Assembly: GCA_949746285.1 (NCBI GenBank)
Contig: CATJZH010000093.1
Coordinates: 1 to 19,551, forward strand
From: an uncultured Clostridia bacterium
GTDB taxonomy: Bacteria > Bacillota > Clostridia > TANB77 > CAG-508
Reading direction: 5' to 3'
DNA: 19,551 nt
Shown here in pieces: positions 1 through 8,387 of the stretch (positions are counted from its first letter, which is position 1; each line of letters begins with the position of its first letter). The position numbers were made by a program, and so were the translations under genes. The notes under the pieces are model-generated. The model did not search any database. It worked only from the letters and a program-made list of their open reading frames with translations, and was not told where the DNA came from.

Positions 1-2
1 AA

Positions 3-3000
3 ACAGCATACAGAGTAGAATATTACTATGATAATAAGGTAGATAATACAAGAACAGAAATAGTAGAAGTAAACATAGGAGAAAAAGTAGAAAAAGAAGA
101 ATTAACAGCTAAAATAGAAGAAAATACAATAGAAGGATATGAATTATTTACAATATTAAATGCACCATTAGTAACAAGTGAAAACATAGAAAATAATGTA
201 ATAAAAGTACATTATAGAAAAGAAGTAATAATAGACCCAGATGAACCAGAAAATCCAGACGAGCCAGTAGTGAAAATGGTAGGATACAAAATAGAATATT
301 ACTATAACAATAGTATAGATAATAGTAAAACAGAAGTAGAAGAAATAGCAAAAGGAGAAATAATAACATTAGAAAAATTGACAGAAAAAGTAGAAAAGAA
401 CAAACCAGAAGGTTATAGAGTATTTGCAGTATTAAATACACCTCTAGAAGTAAGCGAAAATGTAGATAATAATATAATAAAGGTATACTATGTAGAAGAA
501 GAACCTCAAAATCCAGACTTACCAATAACTGAAAAGAAAACAGGATTTAGATTAGAATTCTATTTTGACAACCAATTAGATAATGCAAAAGCAGAAGTTA
601 TAGAGATTTTTGTAGGTGAAGAAATAACAAAAGAAAAAGTAATGGAAATACTTCAGAAGAATACACCAAAAGGATATAAATTATTTGCTACACTAAACTT
701 ACCATTAGTAGCTGGTGAAAATATTTATAATAATGTAATAAAAGTGTATTATGTAAAAGAAATGATAGATTCAGAAAATCCAGATATACCACCAGTTGAA
801 AATGAAGTATATGGATATAAAATTGAATACTATTATGATGATAAAATAGACAATACCAAAACAGAAGTATTACAAGCAACAAAAGATGTCGTTATAAGTA
901 ATGATATGCTAAATGAAAAAATAGAAATAAATAAATTAGAAGGATACAAGTTACTTACAACATTAAATACACCGTTAAAAGTAAGTGAAGATATAGACAA
1001 TAATGTAATAAAAATACACTATATTAAAGAAACTGAAGCAACAGATCCAGATGTACCAGTAGTAGAAGAAAAAATGGCTTATAAAATAGAATACTATTAT
1101 GATAATATTATTGATACAACAAGAACTGTTTTAATACACGCAAATGAAAATGAAATAATAACAGAAAATGATTTGGATGGATTATTGAATAAGAACGAAA
1201 AAGAAGGATACAATTTATTAGCAACATTGAATTTACCATTAAAAGTTAGCAAAGATATAGAAAACAATGTAATAAAAGTATATTATGAAAAAGAAGATAA
1301 TCCAAACATACCAGTAGAAGATAAAACTGCTTATAAAATAGAATACTACTATGATAATGTTGTTGACACAATAAAAACAGAATTAATATCTGTAAATAAA
1401 AACGAAATAGTAACAGAAAGTATATTAGCTTCAAAAATAGAAGCAAATAAAATGGAAGGATATGATGTACTTACAGTACTAAATGTTCCATTAATAGTAA
1501 GTGAAAATATAAAAAATAATGTAATAAAAATACATTATTCTAAACAAAGTAAGCCAGTAGATCCAGACGAGCCAGTAGAAGAGAAAACAGCATATAGATT
1601 AGAATATTATTATGATAATAATATAGACAATATAAGAACAGAAGTAATAACAGTTGAAAAAGATGTATTGGTAACAATAGATAATATACGTGAAAAAGTT
1701 GAAACTAATAAAATTGAAGGATATGAAATATTTACAGTATTAAATGTACCATTAATAACAAGTAGCAATATAGAAAACAATGTAATAAAAGTACATTATA
1801 GAAAAGAAGTTAAACCAGTAGACCCAGAGAATCCAGACATACCAGTAGAAGAAAAGAAAGTAGGATACAGGTTAGAATATTACTATGATAATGTAATTAA
1901 TAACAGAAAAACAGAAGTAATAGAAGTACTAAAAGATGTAGTGATAACATTAGATACAATAAACGAGAAAGTGCAAGATAATATAATAGATGGATATGAG
2001 CTATTTACAATATCTAACATACCTTTAGAGGTAAGTGAAGATATAGAAAATAATATTATAAAAGTATATTATAAAAAAATAGATGACCAACCTGTTGACC
2101 CAGATGAGCCAGTAGAAACTAAAAAAACAGCATACAAAATAGAGTATTACTATAATGGTATAAAAAATAACAAAATAACAGAAATGATAGAAACAGAAGT
2201 AGGAAATGTAATAGAAGAATCTACAATTAATAGAAATATTGAAAGTAATAAACCAGAAGATGTAAAAGAAATAACAGTATTAAATACACCATTACAAGTA
2301 ACTGATAATATAGATAATAATATAATTAAGGTATATTACATAGTAAAACCAAAAGAAGAAGAAAAAACAAGTTATACTGTAGAATATTATTATGAAAATG
2401 TTATTGATACTGAAAGAACAGAAATAGTAGATGCAATACGAGGAGAAGTAATAACACAAGAGAAATTGACTCAAAAAATCGAAAAAAATGGAATTACTGG
2501 ATATAAATTTACAAAAGTAGAAGAACTTCCATTAGTATTGAGTAAAAATGAAGAAAATAATGTAATAAAAGTGTATTATACAAAAAGAACAGATTTAAGT
2601 TATACAGTAGAGTACTATTATGATGGAAATCTTGATGAAAGTAAAACAGATATAATTGAAAATCAAACATATGAAACAGTAATAGAAGAAGTAACAAACA
2701 AAGTAATAACAGGATACAAACTAGAAAAGACAGAAAATATACCATTAACAGTACAAGAATATGCAGGATTAAATATAATAAAAGTATATTATATAAAAGA
2801 CCAGTTTAGTTACACAGTAAATTACTATTATGATGGTAAAAAAGACGAAGAGGTAACAAGTACTTATACAGCAACATACAAAGATGTAATAGATACATAT
2901 GAGGACAAAGTAAGAGATGGATATAGACTAGAAAAAATAGAAAATATGCCATTAGAAGTAACCGAAAAAGCAGAAGAAAATGTAATAAATGTATATTATG

Positions 3001-3011
3001 TAAGAAAAGAT
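3..3011 (+). repeat. Tandem array of 12 coding repeats (Y-x-x-E-Y-Y-Y type)
   Basis: Units start near 3, 279, 540, 810, 1074, 1326, 1587, 1860, 2127, 2367, 2595 and 2805. Each opens with an aromatic strand such as YKIEYYYDN, runs through TEV and an EGY-x-L motif, and closes with N-x-PL-x-VSENI then NNVIKVYY. The first eight carry a Pro/Asp/Glu spacer such as DPDEPVEEK between units; the last four have little or none. Unit length falls from 92 to about 69 residues along the array. The first unit is cut by the window edge or may be preceded by others. The overall plan (VEYYYD start, GY in the middle, KVYY end) resembles the MucBP units that follow, so these are probably divergent MucBP-like modules, but I do not recognise a named family. 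Confidence 0.85.
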
Positions 3012-5270
3012 TCTGAAGTTATAGTAAAATATGTAGACAAGTATAGTGGAGAAGAAATTTCAGATAGAATAGTAAAGAATGGAAAAGTATTTGATGAGTA
3101 TGATGTAGTAGAAGACGTAAAAGAAGTAGAAGGATATACATTAATAGAAAGTCCAGAAGTTATGACAGGAACTTTTGCAGAAGAGCCTGGGGAAAAAGTA
3201 TTCTATTACGCAAAAAATACGAAAGTAATAGTAAAATATTTAGAAAAAGATGAAGAAGCACAAAGTTTAGCAGAAGAAGTAATAATAGAAGGTTATGAAG
3301 GAAAAGAGTACATATCAGAGCAAAAAGAAATAGAAAACTATACATTTGTAGATGCTACAGACAATACACAAGGAACAATGGCAAGAGAAGAGACAACAGT
3401 AATTTATTATTACTTACAAAAAACAAAAGTAACAGTAAATTATATAGATAAGAATACAGAAGAAAAATTAGAAGTTATTACAAAAGAAGGATTGGTCGGA
3501 GATATATATACAGTAGTAGCCAAAGATTTTGAAGATTATGTATTAGTAGAAAAACCAGAAAATGAAACAGTAGTTATGACAAAAGAAGAAATAGTTCTAA
3601 ATTACTATTATGTACATATATCAAGTGGAGTAATAGAAAAACATATAGATATAAATACAAATGAAGTATTAGACAGTAAAGTGTATGAAGGTAACGAAGG
3701 AGACGAATATAAAACAAATTCAAAAGAGTTTGAAGGATATGATTTAGTAGAAACTAAGTTACCAGAAAATGCAGAAGGAACAATGGAAGTAGAAGCAATA
3801 GAAGTAAAATACTATTATGAAAGAAAAACAAATGTAAGAGTAGAGTACATAGATAAAGTAACAGGAGAAAAACTAGCAGAAGATGAGTATATTTATGGAC
3901 ATGAAAATAACGAATATACTGCAGAAGAAAAAGAATTCGAGGGATATGTAGTCGTCAAAGAAATGTATCCAGAAAACAGTAAAGGTACAATGACAAAAGA
4001 AGAAATAGTAGTAAAATATTATTATGTACATATTTCAGACGGAGTCATAGAAAGACATTTAAATGCAATAAATGGAGAGTTACTAGAAGAAATAACATAT
4101 CATGAAGGAAATGAAGCAGATGAATATAATATAGAAGCAAAAACATTTGAAGGATATGATTTAGTAGAAGATAAGTTACCAGAAAATGCAAAAGGACAAA
4201 TGACAAAAGAAAGAATAGTAGTAAGTTACTATTATGTAAGAAGAGCAGAATTACAAGTAGAATACATAGACAAATATAGTGGAGAAAGGCTACAAGAAAA
4301 AGTAAAAGCAGAACTAGACGGAGACATATATACAGAAAAAGATAGTACAGAAATAGTAAAAGGACACGAAGGAGATAGATATGAAACAAAAGAAAAAGTA
4401 TTCGAAAAATATAAGTTAGTAGAAACAAGTAATAATACATCAGGAGAAATGAAAGTAACAGTAAATGAAGATGGAACAATAAATACAAGAACAAAAGTAA
4501 CATACTATTATGCAAAAGAATCAGAAGGTATAAAAGAGGAATATATAGATATAATAACGGGAAAACCATTAGGAGAAGGACCAAAACACGAAGGACATGA
4601 AGGAGACGAGTATACAACAAAACCAAAAGATATTGCAGGTTATGTAGTAGTAGAAGAATATTATCCAGAAAATGCTACAGGAACAATGAAGAAAGAAGAA
4701 ACAGTAGTAAAATATTATTATGCAAGAGTAGCTAAAGTAGAAGTAGAATATATAGACCAAGAAACAAAAGCAAAAATAATAGACAATGTAGTAATAGACG
4801 GATATGAAGGAAAAGAGTATAAAACAGAAGAAAAAACATTTAAAGGATATAAATTATTTGATAAACCATATAATAGTACAGGGAAAATGAAGATAACAGA
4901 AGATGAAGATGGAGAATTAGAAAATACAACAAAAGTAAGATATTATTATATAAGAGTACCAGAAGAAGTAAATAAACCAAATACAGAAGGGCCAACAACA
5001 ATAACAAATATATATAATAATAATATAAGTTCAAATGGAAACTCAAATAATAACTTAAATGGAAATTCTTCAGGAAATAGTGGAAACTCAAATAATGGAA
5101 ATTATACTTCAAATAACAACACAGGATTAAGTAACTATGAAAAAACACCTGGAACAGGAGATATTTTACCAATAGTAGCAGGAGTAACAATACTTGGATT
5201 ATTAGTATTAAACATAGTTTTATGGGTAGTACATAAGAAGTGTAAAAATAAAAAGAACTTTATAAAATAA
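3..5270 (+). CDS. Giant MucBP-repeat surface protein (adhesin-like), 5' end outside the window
   Basis: The frame is open from base 3 to the TAA at 5268-5270, giving 1,755 visible residues. The ATG at 270 lies inside a repeat spacer and has no ribosome binding site, so it is not the start. The order is: 12 tandem repeats (3-3011), nine MucBP-type repeats (3012-4958), an Asn/Ser/Gly-rich spanner (about 4960-5140), TPGTGD (5145-5162), a hydrophobic helix (5166-5231) and a Lys-rich tail. MucBP domains occur in wall-anchored proteins that bind mucin or other glycans, so an extracellular adhesin is the best inference; the ligand is unknown. The protein is almost free of cysteine, as is usual for repetitive exported proteins; the one Cys seen is in the cytoplasmic tail. 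It is followed by an intrinsic terminator, so it is transcribed separately from comM. Signal peptide and promoter lie upstream of the window. Confidence 0.9.
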   Translation, partial: TAYRVEYYYDNKVDNTRTEIVEVNIGEKVEKEELTAKIEENTIEGYELFTILNAPLVTSENIENNVIKVHYRKEVIIDPDEPENPDEPVVKMVGYKIEYYYNNSIDNSKTEVEEIAKGEIITLEKLTEKVEKNKPEGYRVFAVLNTPLEVSENVDNNIIKVYYVEEEPQNPDLPITEKKTGFRLEFYFDNQLDNAKAEVIEIFVGEEITKEKVMEILQKNTPKGYKLFATLNLPLVAGENIYNNVIKVYYVKEMIDSENPDIPPVENEVYGYKIEYYYDDKIDNTKTEVLQATKDVVISNDMLNEKIEINKLEGYKLLTTLNTPLKVSEDIDNNVIKIHYIKETEATDPDVPVVEEKMAYKIEYYYDNIIDTTRTVLIHANENEIITENDLDGLLNKNEKEGYNLLATLNLPLKVSKDIENNVIKVYYEKEDNPNIPVEDKTAYKIEYYYDNVVDTIKTELISVNKNEIVTESILASKIEANKMEGYDVLTVLNVPLIVSENIKNNVIKIHYSKQSKPVDPDEPVEEKTAYRLEYYYDNNIDNIRTEVITVEKDVLVTIDNIREKVETNKIEGYEIFTVLNVPLITSSNIENNVIKVHYRKEVKPVDPENPDIPVEEKKVGYRLEYYYDNVINNRKTEVIEVLKDVVITLDTINEKVQDNIIDGYELFTISNIPLEVSEDIENNIIKVYYKKIDDQPVDPDEPVETKKTAYKIEYYYNGIKNNKITEMIETEVGNVIEESTINRNIESNKPEDVKEITVLNTPLQVTDNIDNNIIKVYYIVKPKEEEKTSYTVEYYYENVIDTERTEIVDAIRGEVITQEKLTQKIEKNGITGYKFTKVEELPLVLSKNEENNVIKVYYTKRTDLSYTVEYYYDGNLDESKTDIIENQTYETVIEEVTNKVITGYKLEKTENIPLTVQEYAGLNIIKVYYIKDQFSYTVNYYYDGKKDEEVTSTYTATYKDVIDTYEDKVRDGYRLEKIENMPLEVTEKAEENVINVYYVRKDSEVIVKYVDKYSGEEISDRIVKNGKVFDEYDVVEDVKEVEGYTLIESPEVMTGTFAEEPGEKVFYYAKNTKVIVKYLEKDEEAQSLAEEVIIEGYEGKEYISEQKEIENYTFVDATDNTQGTMAREETTVIYYYLQKTKVTVNYIDKNTEEKLEVITKEGLVGDIYTVVAKDFEDYVLVEKPENETVVMTKEEIVLNYYYVHISSGVIEKHIDINTNEVLDSKVYEGNEGDEYKTNSKEFEGYDLVETKLPENAEGTMEVEAIEVKYYYERKTNVRVEYIDKVTGEKLAEDEYIYGHENNEYTAEEKEFEGYVVVKEMYPENSKGTMTKEEIVVKYYYVHISDGVIERHLNAINGELLEEITYHEGNEADEYNIEAKTFEGYDLVEDKLPENAKGQMTKERIVVSYYYVRRAELQVEYIDKYSGERLQEKVKAELDGDIYTEKDSTEIVKGHEGDRYETKEKVFEKYKLVETSNNTSGEMKVTVNEDGTINTRTKVTYYYAKESEGIKEEYIDIITGKPLGEGPKHEGHEGDEYTTKPKDIAGYVVVEEYYPENATGTMKKEETVVKYYYARVAKVEVEYIDQETKAKIIDNVVIDGYEGKEYKTEEKTFKGYKLFDKPYNSTGKMKITEDEDGELENTTKVRYYYIRVPEEVNKPNTEGPTTITNIYNNNISSNGNSNNNLNGNSSGNSGNSNNGNYTSNNNTGLSNYEKTPGTGDILPIVAGVTILGLLVLNIVLWVVHKKCKNKKNFIK
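3012..4958 (+). repeat. Nine tandem MucBP-type repeats
   Basis: Units start at 3012, 3219, 3423, 3621, 3828, 4035, 4245, 4521 and 4731. Each fits the MucBP pattern: a V-x-V-x-YIDK start, a turn with GEKL, a G-x-E-G-D-x-Y core, EF-x-GY-x-L-V, then a GTM-x-KEE turn and a closing VKYYY strand. Two sub-types alternate from the fourth unit to the sixth: one beginning GVIE (3621, 4035) and one beginning RVEYID (3828). The units at 4245 and 4731 are longer because of an extra NEDG or DEDG insertion before the last strand. Known MucBP proteins display such arrays as extended rods on the cell wall. Confidence 0.85.
5145..5255 (+). other. C-terminal cell-wall sorting signal (TPGTG variant)
   Basis: TPGTGD is followed directly by a hydrophobic stretch of about 22 residues beginning LPIVAGV, then a basic tail (HKKCKNKK). 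This is the tripartite layout of a sortase substrate. The motif differs from LPXTG by Thr at position one. Some clostridial sortases accept non-Leu motifs such as PPKTG or SPKTG, so a matching sortase elsewhere in the genome is expected. No sortase gene lies in this window. Confidence 0.75.
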
Positions 5271-5273
5271 TTT

Positions 5274-5307
5274 AAAGCACATCACTAAAAATAGTGGTGT
5301 GCTTTTT
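5274..5307 (+). terminator. Rho-independent terminator of the MucBP gene
   Basis: A 14-bp stem (5274-5287 with 5292-5305) has one T-G wobble pair and a four-base AAAA loop. The right arm ends in TTTTT. It starts four bases after the stop codon at 5270. Because the stem begins AAAGCAC and ends GTGCTTT, it could also work for transcripts coming from the other strand, though no minus-strand gene is present. Confidence 0.9.
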
Positions 5308-5317
5308 AAAATTTTTC

Positions 5318-5346
5318 TTGACATACAATTTTAAATGTAGTAATAT
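5318..5346 (+). promoter_or_regulatory. Sigma-A promoter of the comM-dprA-yraN operon
   Basis: TTGACA at 5318-5323, a 17-base spacer, and TAATAT at 5341-5346 give a near-consensus housekeeping promoter. It sits just past the upstream terminator and 78 bases before the comM start. Transcription should begin near 5353, leaving a 5' leader of about 70 bases. Confidence 0.75.
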
Positions 5347-5362
5347 AAGTGAAATTTAATTC

Positions 5363-5392
5363 AAAAATTCATTGGCAGTCGCCAAAATTTTT
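5363..5392 (+). promoter_or_regulatory. Hairpin in the comM leader
   Basis: AAAAATT and TTGGC (5363-5369 and 5372-5376) pair with GCCAAAATTTTT (5381-5392) around an AGTC loop. This makes 12 bp with a two-base bulge at 5370-5371. It lies in the predicted 5' leader between promoter and start codon. The arm ending in TTTTT makes it terminator-like on either strand, but it has few GC pairs. It may be an attenuator or only a structural leader; no ligand-binding core is recognised. Confidence 0.4.
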
Positions 5393-5423
5393 CAAAAAGA
5401 AGATATTAATCATATAGAGAGGA

Positions 5424-6951
5424 GTGTTGCCTATTTTATCTATTGTAAAAAGTATAGTATTACAAGGATTAGATGGTATTTTAATAAATGTTGAAACAGA
5501 TATATCATCAGGAATGCCATGTTGGGATGTAGTAGGTTTGCCAGATACAAATATTAAAGAATCAAAAGAAAGAGTAAGAACAGCAATTAAAAACTGTGGA
5601 ATAGAGTTATTAAGTAGAAAATATATAATAAATTTGTCCCCAGCATCTGTTAGGAAAACAGGGGCTTCTTTAGATTTAGCAATTGCAGTTGGAATATTAA
5701 GCTCTATGAAAATAATAAAAAAAGAATATATGAACAATATTGTATTTATAGGAGAACTTTCCTTAGATGGTAGCTTAAATAAAATAAATGGAATTTTACC
5801 AATATGTATTGAAGCTAAAAAGCATGGAATAGAAGAAATTATATTACCAAAAGAAAATGCAAAAGAAGCTGCAATAGTAAGAGGGCTAAAAGTAATAGGT
5901 ATTTCAAATTTAAAAGAAGTTATAAATTATTTAAATGGTAAAAAAAATGTACCAGAACAATTAATAAATATGGATGAACTATTAAAAAGCAATACAAAAA
6001 ATATAGTTGATTTTTCAGAAGTAAAAGGGCAAAGATGTGCTAAAAGAGCTTTAGAGGTTGCAGCTGCGGGAGGACATAACTGTTTGTTAATTGGTAGTCC
6101 ACGGATCTGGGAAAACAATGATGGCAAAAAGATTACCTACCATATTACCAGACTTAAGTTTTGAAGAATCATTGGAAATTACAAAAATACATAGTATATC
6201 TGGAATACTTAATAATGAAAGTTTAATTTCTAAAAGACCATTTAGAAATCCACATCATACTATTACAGAAGCAGCTTTGCTAGGAGGTGGAAGAATTCCT
6301 AAACCAGGGGAAGTTAGTTTAGCACATCTTGGTGTTTTATTTTTAGATGAATTATTGGAATTCAATAGAAATACGTTAGAAGTGCTAAGAAATCCAATAG
6401 AAGATAGAAAGATAAATATTAGTAGAGTAGGAATAAATATATCATATCCTTGCAATTTCATGTTAATTGGAAGTATGAATCCGTGTCCATGTGGTTATTA
6501 TGGTAGTAAAAATAGAGAATGTACATGTACAGTGCAGCAGAGAAACATGTATAGAGCAAAACTTAGTGGACCAATGATAGATAGGTTTGATATACAGGTA
6601 AAAGTTCCATCAATAGATTATGATGACATAAATAATAACCATATAGAAACATCAACTAATATTAAAGCTAGAGTGGATAAAGCTAGAAAGCTTCAACAAA
6701 AAAGATATGAAAAATATTCTATATTTTCAAATTCGGAATTAACCCCTAAATTAATAGAGAAATATTGTATTTTAGATAAAAAGACTAAAGAGTTTTTAAG
6801 TTCATATTTTGAAAAGATGAAGTTAACGTCAAGAGCATATTTTAAGATTCTAAAGGTAGCCAGGACAATAGCAGACTTAAATAATGAAGAAGAAATAAAA
6901 ATGGAATATGTACTAGAATCATTGCAATATAGAGGGTTAGATAAATTATAG
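5424..6951 (+). pseudogene. comM: ComM/YifB family Mg-chelatase-like AAA+ ATPase, frameshifted as read
   Basis: ComM is a hexameric AAA+ helicase that drives branch migration while transformed DNA is integrated. The N-terminal ChlI-like part reads in one frame (5424-6101) and includes GMPCWDVVGLPDT and SKERVRTAIKN. The ATPase part reads in another (6103-6951), with Walker B VLFLDELLEF (6334-6363), the Cys-rich segment NPCPCGYYGSKNRECTC and a C-terminal helical domain. One extra C at 6102 breaks the Walker A codons; removing it restores GSPGSGKT and a 508-residue protein, the usual family length. As written, translation ends at 6164 with a nonsense tail. The start is GTG 5424 or TTG 5427, both very close to AGGAG (5420-5424); alignment with relatives slightly favours TTG. 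dprA follows after 12 bases. Whether the shift is real or a sequencing error cannot be told here. Confidence 0.88.
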
Positions 6952-6963
6952 ATAAGGAGTATT

Positions 6964-7824
6964 ATGAAATATAAAATAATAGATAAAAAAGATTTTCCAA
7001 ATAAATTAAAACAAATTAAAAATCCACCAGATAAATTATATGCAATTGGGAATATAGATTTATTAAAACAAGATGCTTTTGCAATAGTAGGAACAAGAAA
7101 AATAAGTGAATATGGAATAAAAAATTGTAAAAGCTTTACGAAAGAATTTGTTTTAAGAAATATACCAGTAGTTAGTGGAATGGCCTTAGGAACAGACAGT
7201 ATTGCACATAAAGCAGCATTAGAATATGAGGGAAAAACAATAGCAGTACTGGGAAGCGGATTTAACCATATTTTTCCAGAAGAAAATACTAATTTATTCC
7301 ATAATATAGTAAATAGTAATGGATTAGTAATAACAGAATTTGAGGAGAATACAAAGCCATTAAAAGAAAACTTTCCAAGAAGAAATAGAATTATTACAGC
7401 TATTTCAGAGGGAGTTTTAGTAATAGAAGCGGCATATAGAAGTGGTACAAGTATAACAGCAAGAAATGCTAAAGAACAGGGGAAAAAAGTTTTTGCAATA
7501 CCAGGAAGATTAGATAATTATTTAGGAGTAGGAGTAAATAAACTAATTAAAGAAGGTGCTATATTAACAACGAGTATAGATGATATTATACAAAGTTTTC
7601 CACAATTTATGAATAAAAAGAGGATAATTATCAAAGAAAATAAGTCATATATGAATAAAAAGTGCAAAAAAATATATAATTCTATATTTCAAAAGGAAAA
7701 AACTTTAGATGAATTGTTAATAGAAAATAATTTAGATTTTACAAGTCTAATTGAAATAATTAGTAAACTGGAATTAGAAAAGTATATATATCAAGATATG
7801 GATGGAAAATACAAAATTACTTAG
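6964..7824 (+). CDS. dprA: DprA/Smf DNA-processing protein
   Basis: DprA binds incoming single-stranded DNA in the cytoplasm and loads RecA during transformation; non-competent bacteria also keep it. The 286-residue product has an extended Rossmann fold with VGTRKISEYG (about residues 42-51), SGMALGTDSIAH (71-82), a GSGFNHIFPEEN loop, NFPRRNRII and the SGTSITARNAKEQGK segment. A C-terminal winged-helix-like domain follows (about 245-286: LDELLIENNL, LIEIISKLELEKYI). It lacks the N-terminal helical (SAM-like) extension of many DprA proteins; the Rossmann part begins almost at once with FPNKLKQIKNPPDKLYAIGN. ATG 6964 has AAGGAG at 6954-6959, and the gene begins 12 bases after comM. The frame is intact, unlike both neighbours. 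Its TAG stop is in the same frame as the following yraN. Confidence 0.93.
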   Translation: MKYKIIDKKDFPNKLKQIKNPPDKLYAIGNIDLLKQDAFAIVGTRKISEYGIKNCKSFTKEFVLRNIPVVSGMALGTDSIAHKAALEYEGKTIAVLGSGFNHIFPEENTNLFHNIVNSNGLVITEFEENTKPLKENFPRRNRIITAISEGVLVIEAAYRSGTSITARNAKEQGKKVFAIPGRLDNYLGVGVNKLIKEGAILTTSIDDIIQSFPQFMNKKRIIIKENKSYMNKKCKKIYNSIFQKEKTLDELLIENNLDFTSLIEIISKLELEKYIYQDMDGKYKIT

Positions 7825-7835
7825 GGAAGGGAGGG
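7825..7835 (+). promoter_or_regulatory. Ribosome binding site of yraN
   Basis: A purine run GGAAGGGAGGG begins right after the dprA stop. No ATG, GTG or TTG follows in the yraN frame at normal spacing. The in-frame candidates are ATT at 7837, one base after the run, and ATA at 7846, ten bases after it. ATA 7846 has the better spacing, so this site argues for a rare start codon or an error at the start. Confidence 0.6.
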
Positions 7836-7845
7836 AATTCAAGAT

Positions 7846-8207
7846 ATAGAAGAATATAAAAATATAAAAATAGGCAGATTTGGAGAGAATAAGGCAAAAG
7901 AACATCTAAAAAATTTAGGATATGAAATTCTATTTGAAAACTTTATTACTTATAGTGGAGAGATAGATATAATTGCTAAAGATAAGGAAGAATATGTATT
8001 TATAGAAGTTAAAACAAGAACTTCTATAATGTATGGTACTCCTAGAGAAGCAGTAGATGCCAGAAAAAAAAACATATTATAAAATCAAGTCAGTATTTTG
8101 TTTATAAATATAAGTTAGAAAATCAGAAAATAAGATTTGATGTAATAGAAGTATACATAAATAAGGATAAGTTTTTTGTAAATCATATAAAAAATGTTTT
8201 TTTCTAA
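7846..8207 (+). pseudogene. yraN: YraN family (UPF0102) endonuclease-like protein, frameshifted at an A9 tract
   Basis: The product shows the restriction-endonuclease-like core of this family: GRFGENKAKEHL near the N-terminus, then SGEIDIIAKD and FIEVKTRT, giving the predicted metal-site residues E39, D41, E54 and K56 (numbered from ATA 7846). It continues through YGTPREAVDAR to a run of nine A at 8064-8072. There the frame breaks and ends at TAA 8080-8082. With one more A, or a -1 slip, it continues as KHIIKSSQYFVYKYK and FDVIEVYINKD to TAA 8205-8207, giving 120 residues, the normal family size. The A-AAA-AAA heptamer at 8064-8070 is in the right phase for -1 slippage, and A9 runs also allow polymerase slippage. 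The cellular role of the family is not settled; it often neighbours comM and dprA. The start is unusual (see the ribosome binding site). Confidence 0.82.
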
Positions 8208-8326
8208 AACATGTCAATATCGCTATTTCCTTAGAAAAAACAGCTAAAATGTAAAGAATGTAATCAAAAAGATACTAAAAAGATATAAAAAGTTCCCAAT
8301 TCACAAAAATGACCTTCCGATAGTAG

Positions 8327-8387
8327 ATAGAGCTTACATAGGAAAAGCCCCAATTACAGGTATTGAAAAGAAGAAAAAAAGCTCTAT
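8327..8387 (+). repeat. Perfect 9-bp inverted repeat overlapping the promoter
   Basis: ATAGAGCTT at 8327-8335 is exactly complementary to AAGCTCTAT at 8379-8387, with 43 bases between. The right arm covers part of the -10 box, so the repeat could bind a dimeric regulator or, in read-through transcripts, form a long hairpin. The loop is richer in GC than its surroundings (GGAAAAGCCCC). Function is inference only. Confidence 0.4.

Noticed and set aside
270..278. ATG 270 as the start of the MucBP protein
   Set aside because: It lies within a spacer after a complete upstream repeat, has no Shine-Dalgarno sequence, and the frame is open to the window edge.
3..3011. CRISPR-like or satellite repeat array
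   Set aside because: The periodicity of 207-276 bases is coding, varies in steps of three and keeps protein motifs; there are no short constant repeats with unique spacers.
4045..4626. Minus-strand open frame of 193 codons, Leu/Tyr/Phe-rich, and many similar ones opposite the surface genes
   Set aside because: They mirror the A-rich codons of the plus-strand repeats, have no ribosome binding sites, and encode only hydrophobic low-complexity strings.
6091..6951. Separate gene starting at TTG 6091 with the Walker A segment
   Set aside because: Its first residues are an out-of-frame reading of the upstream comM codons; removing the C at 6102 joins both parts into one normal-length ComM.
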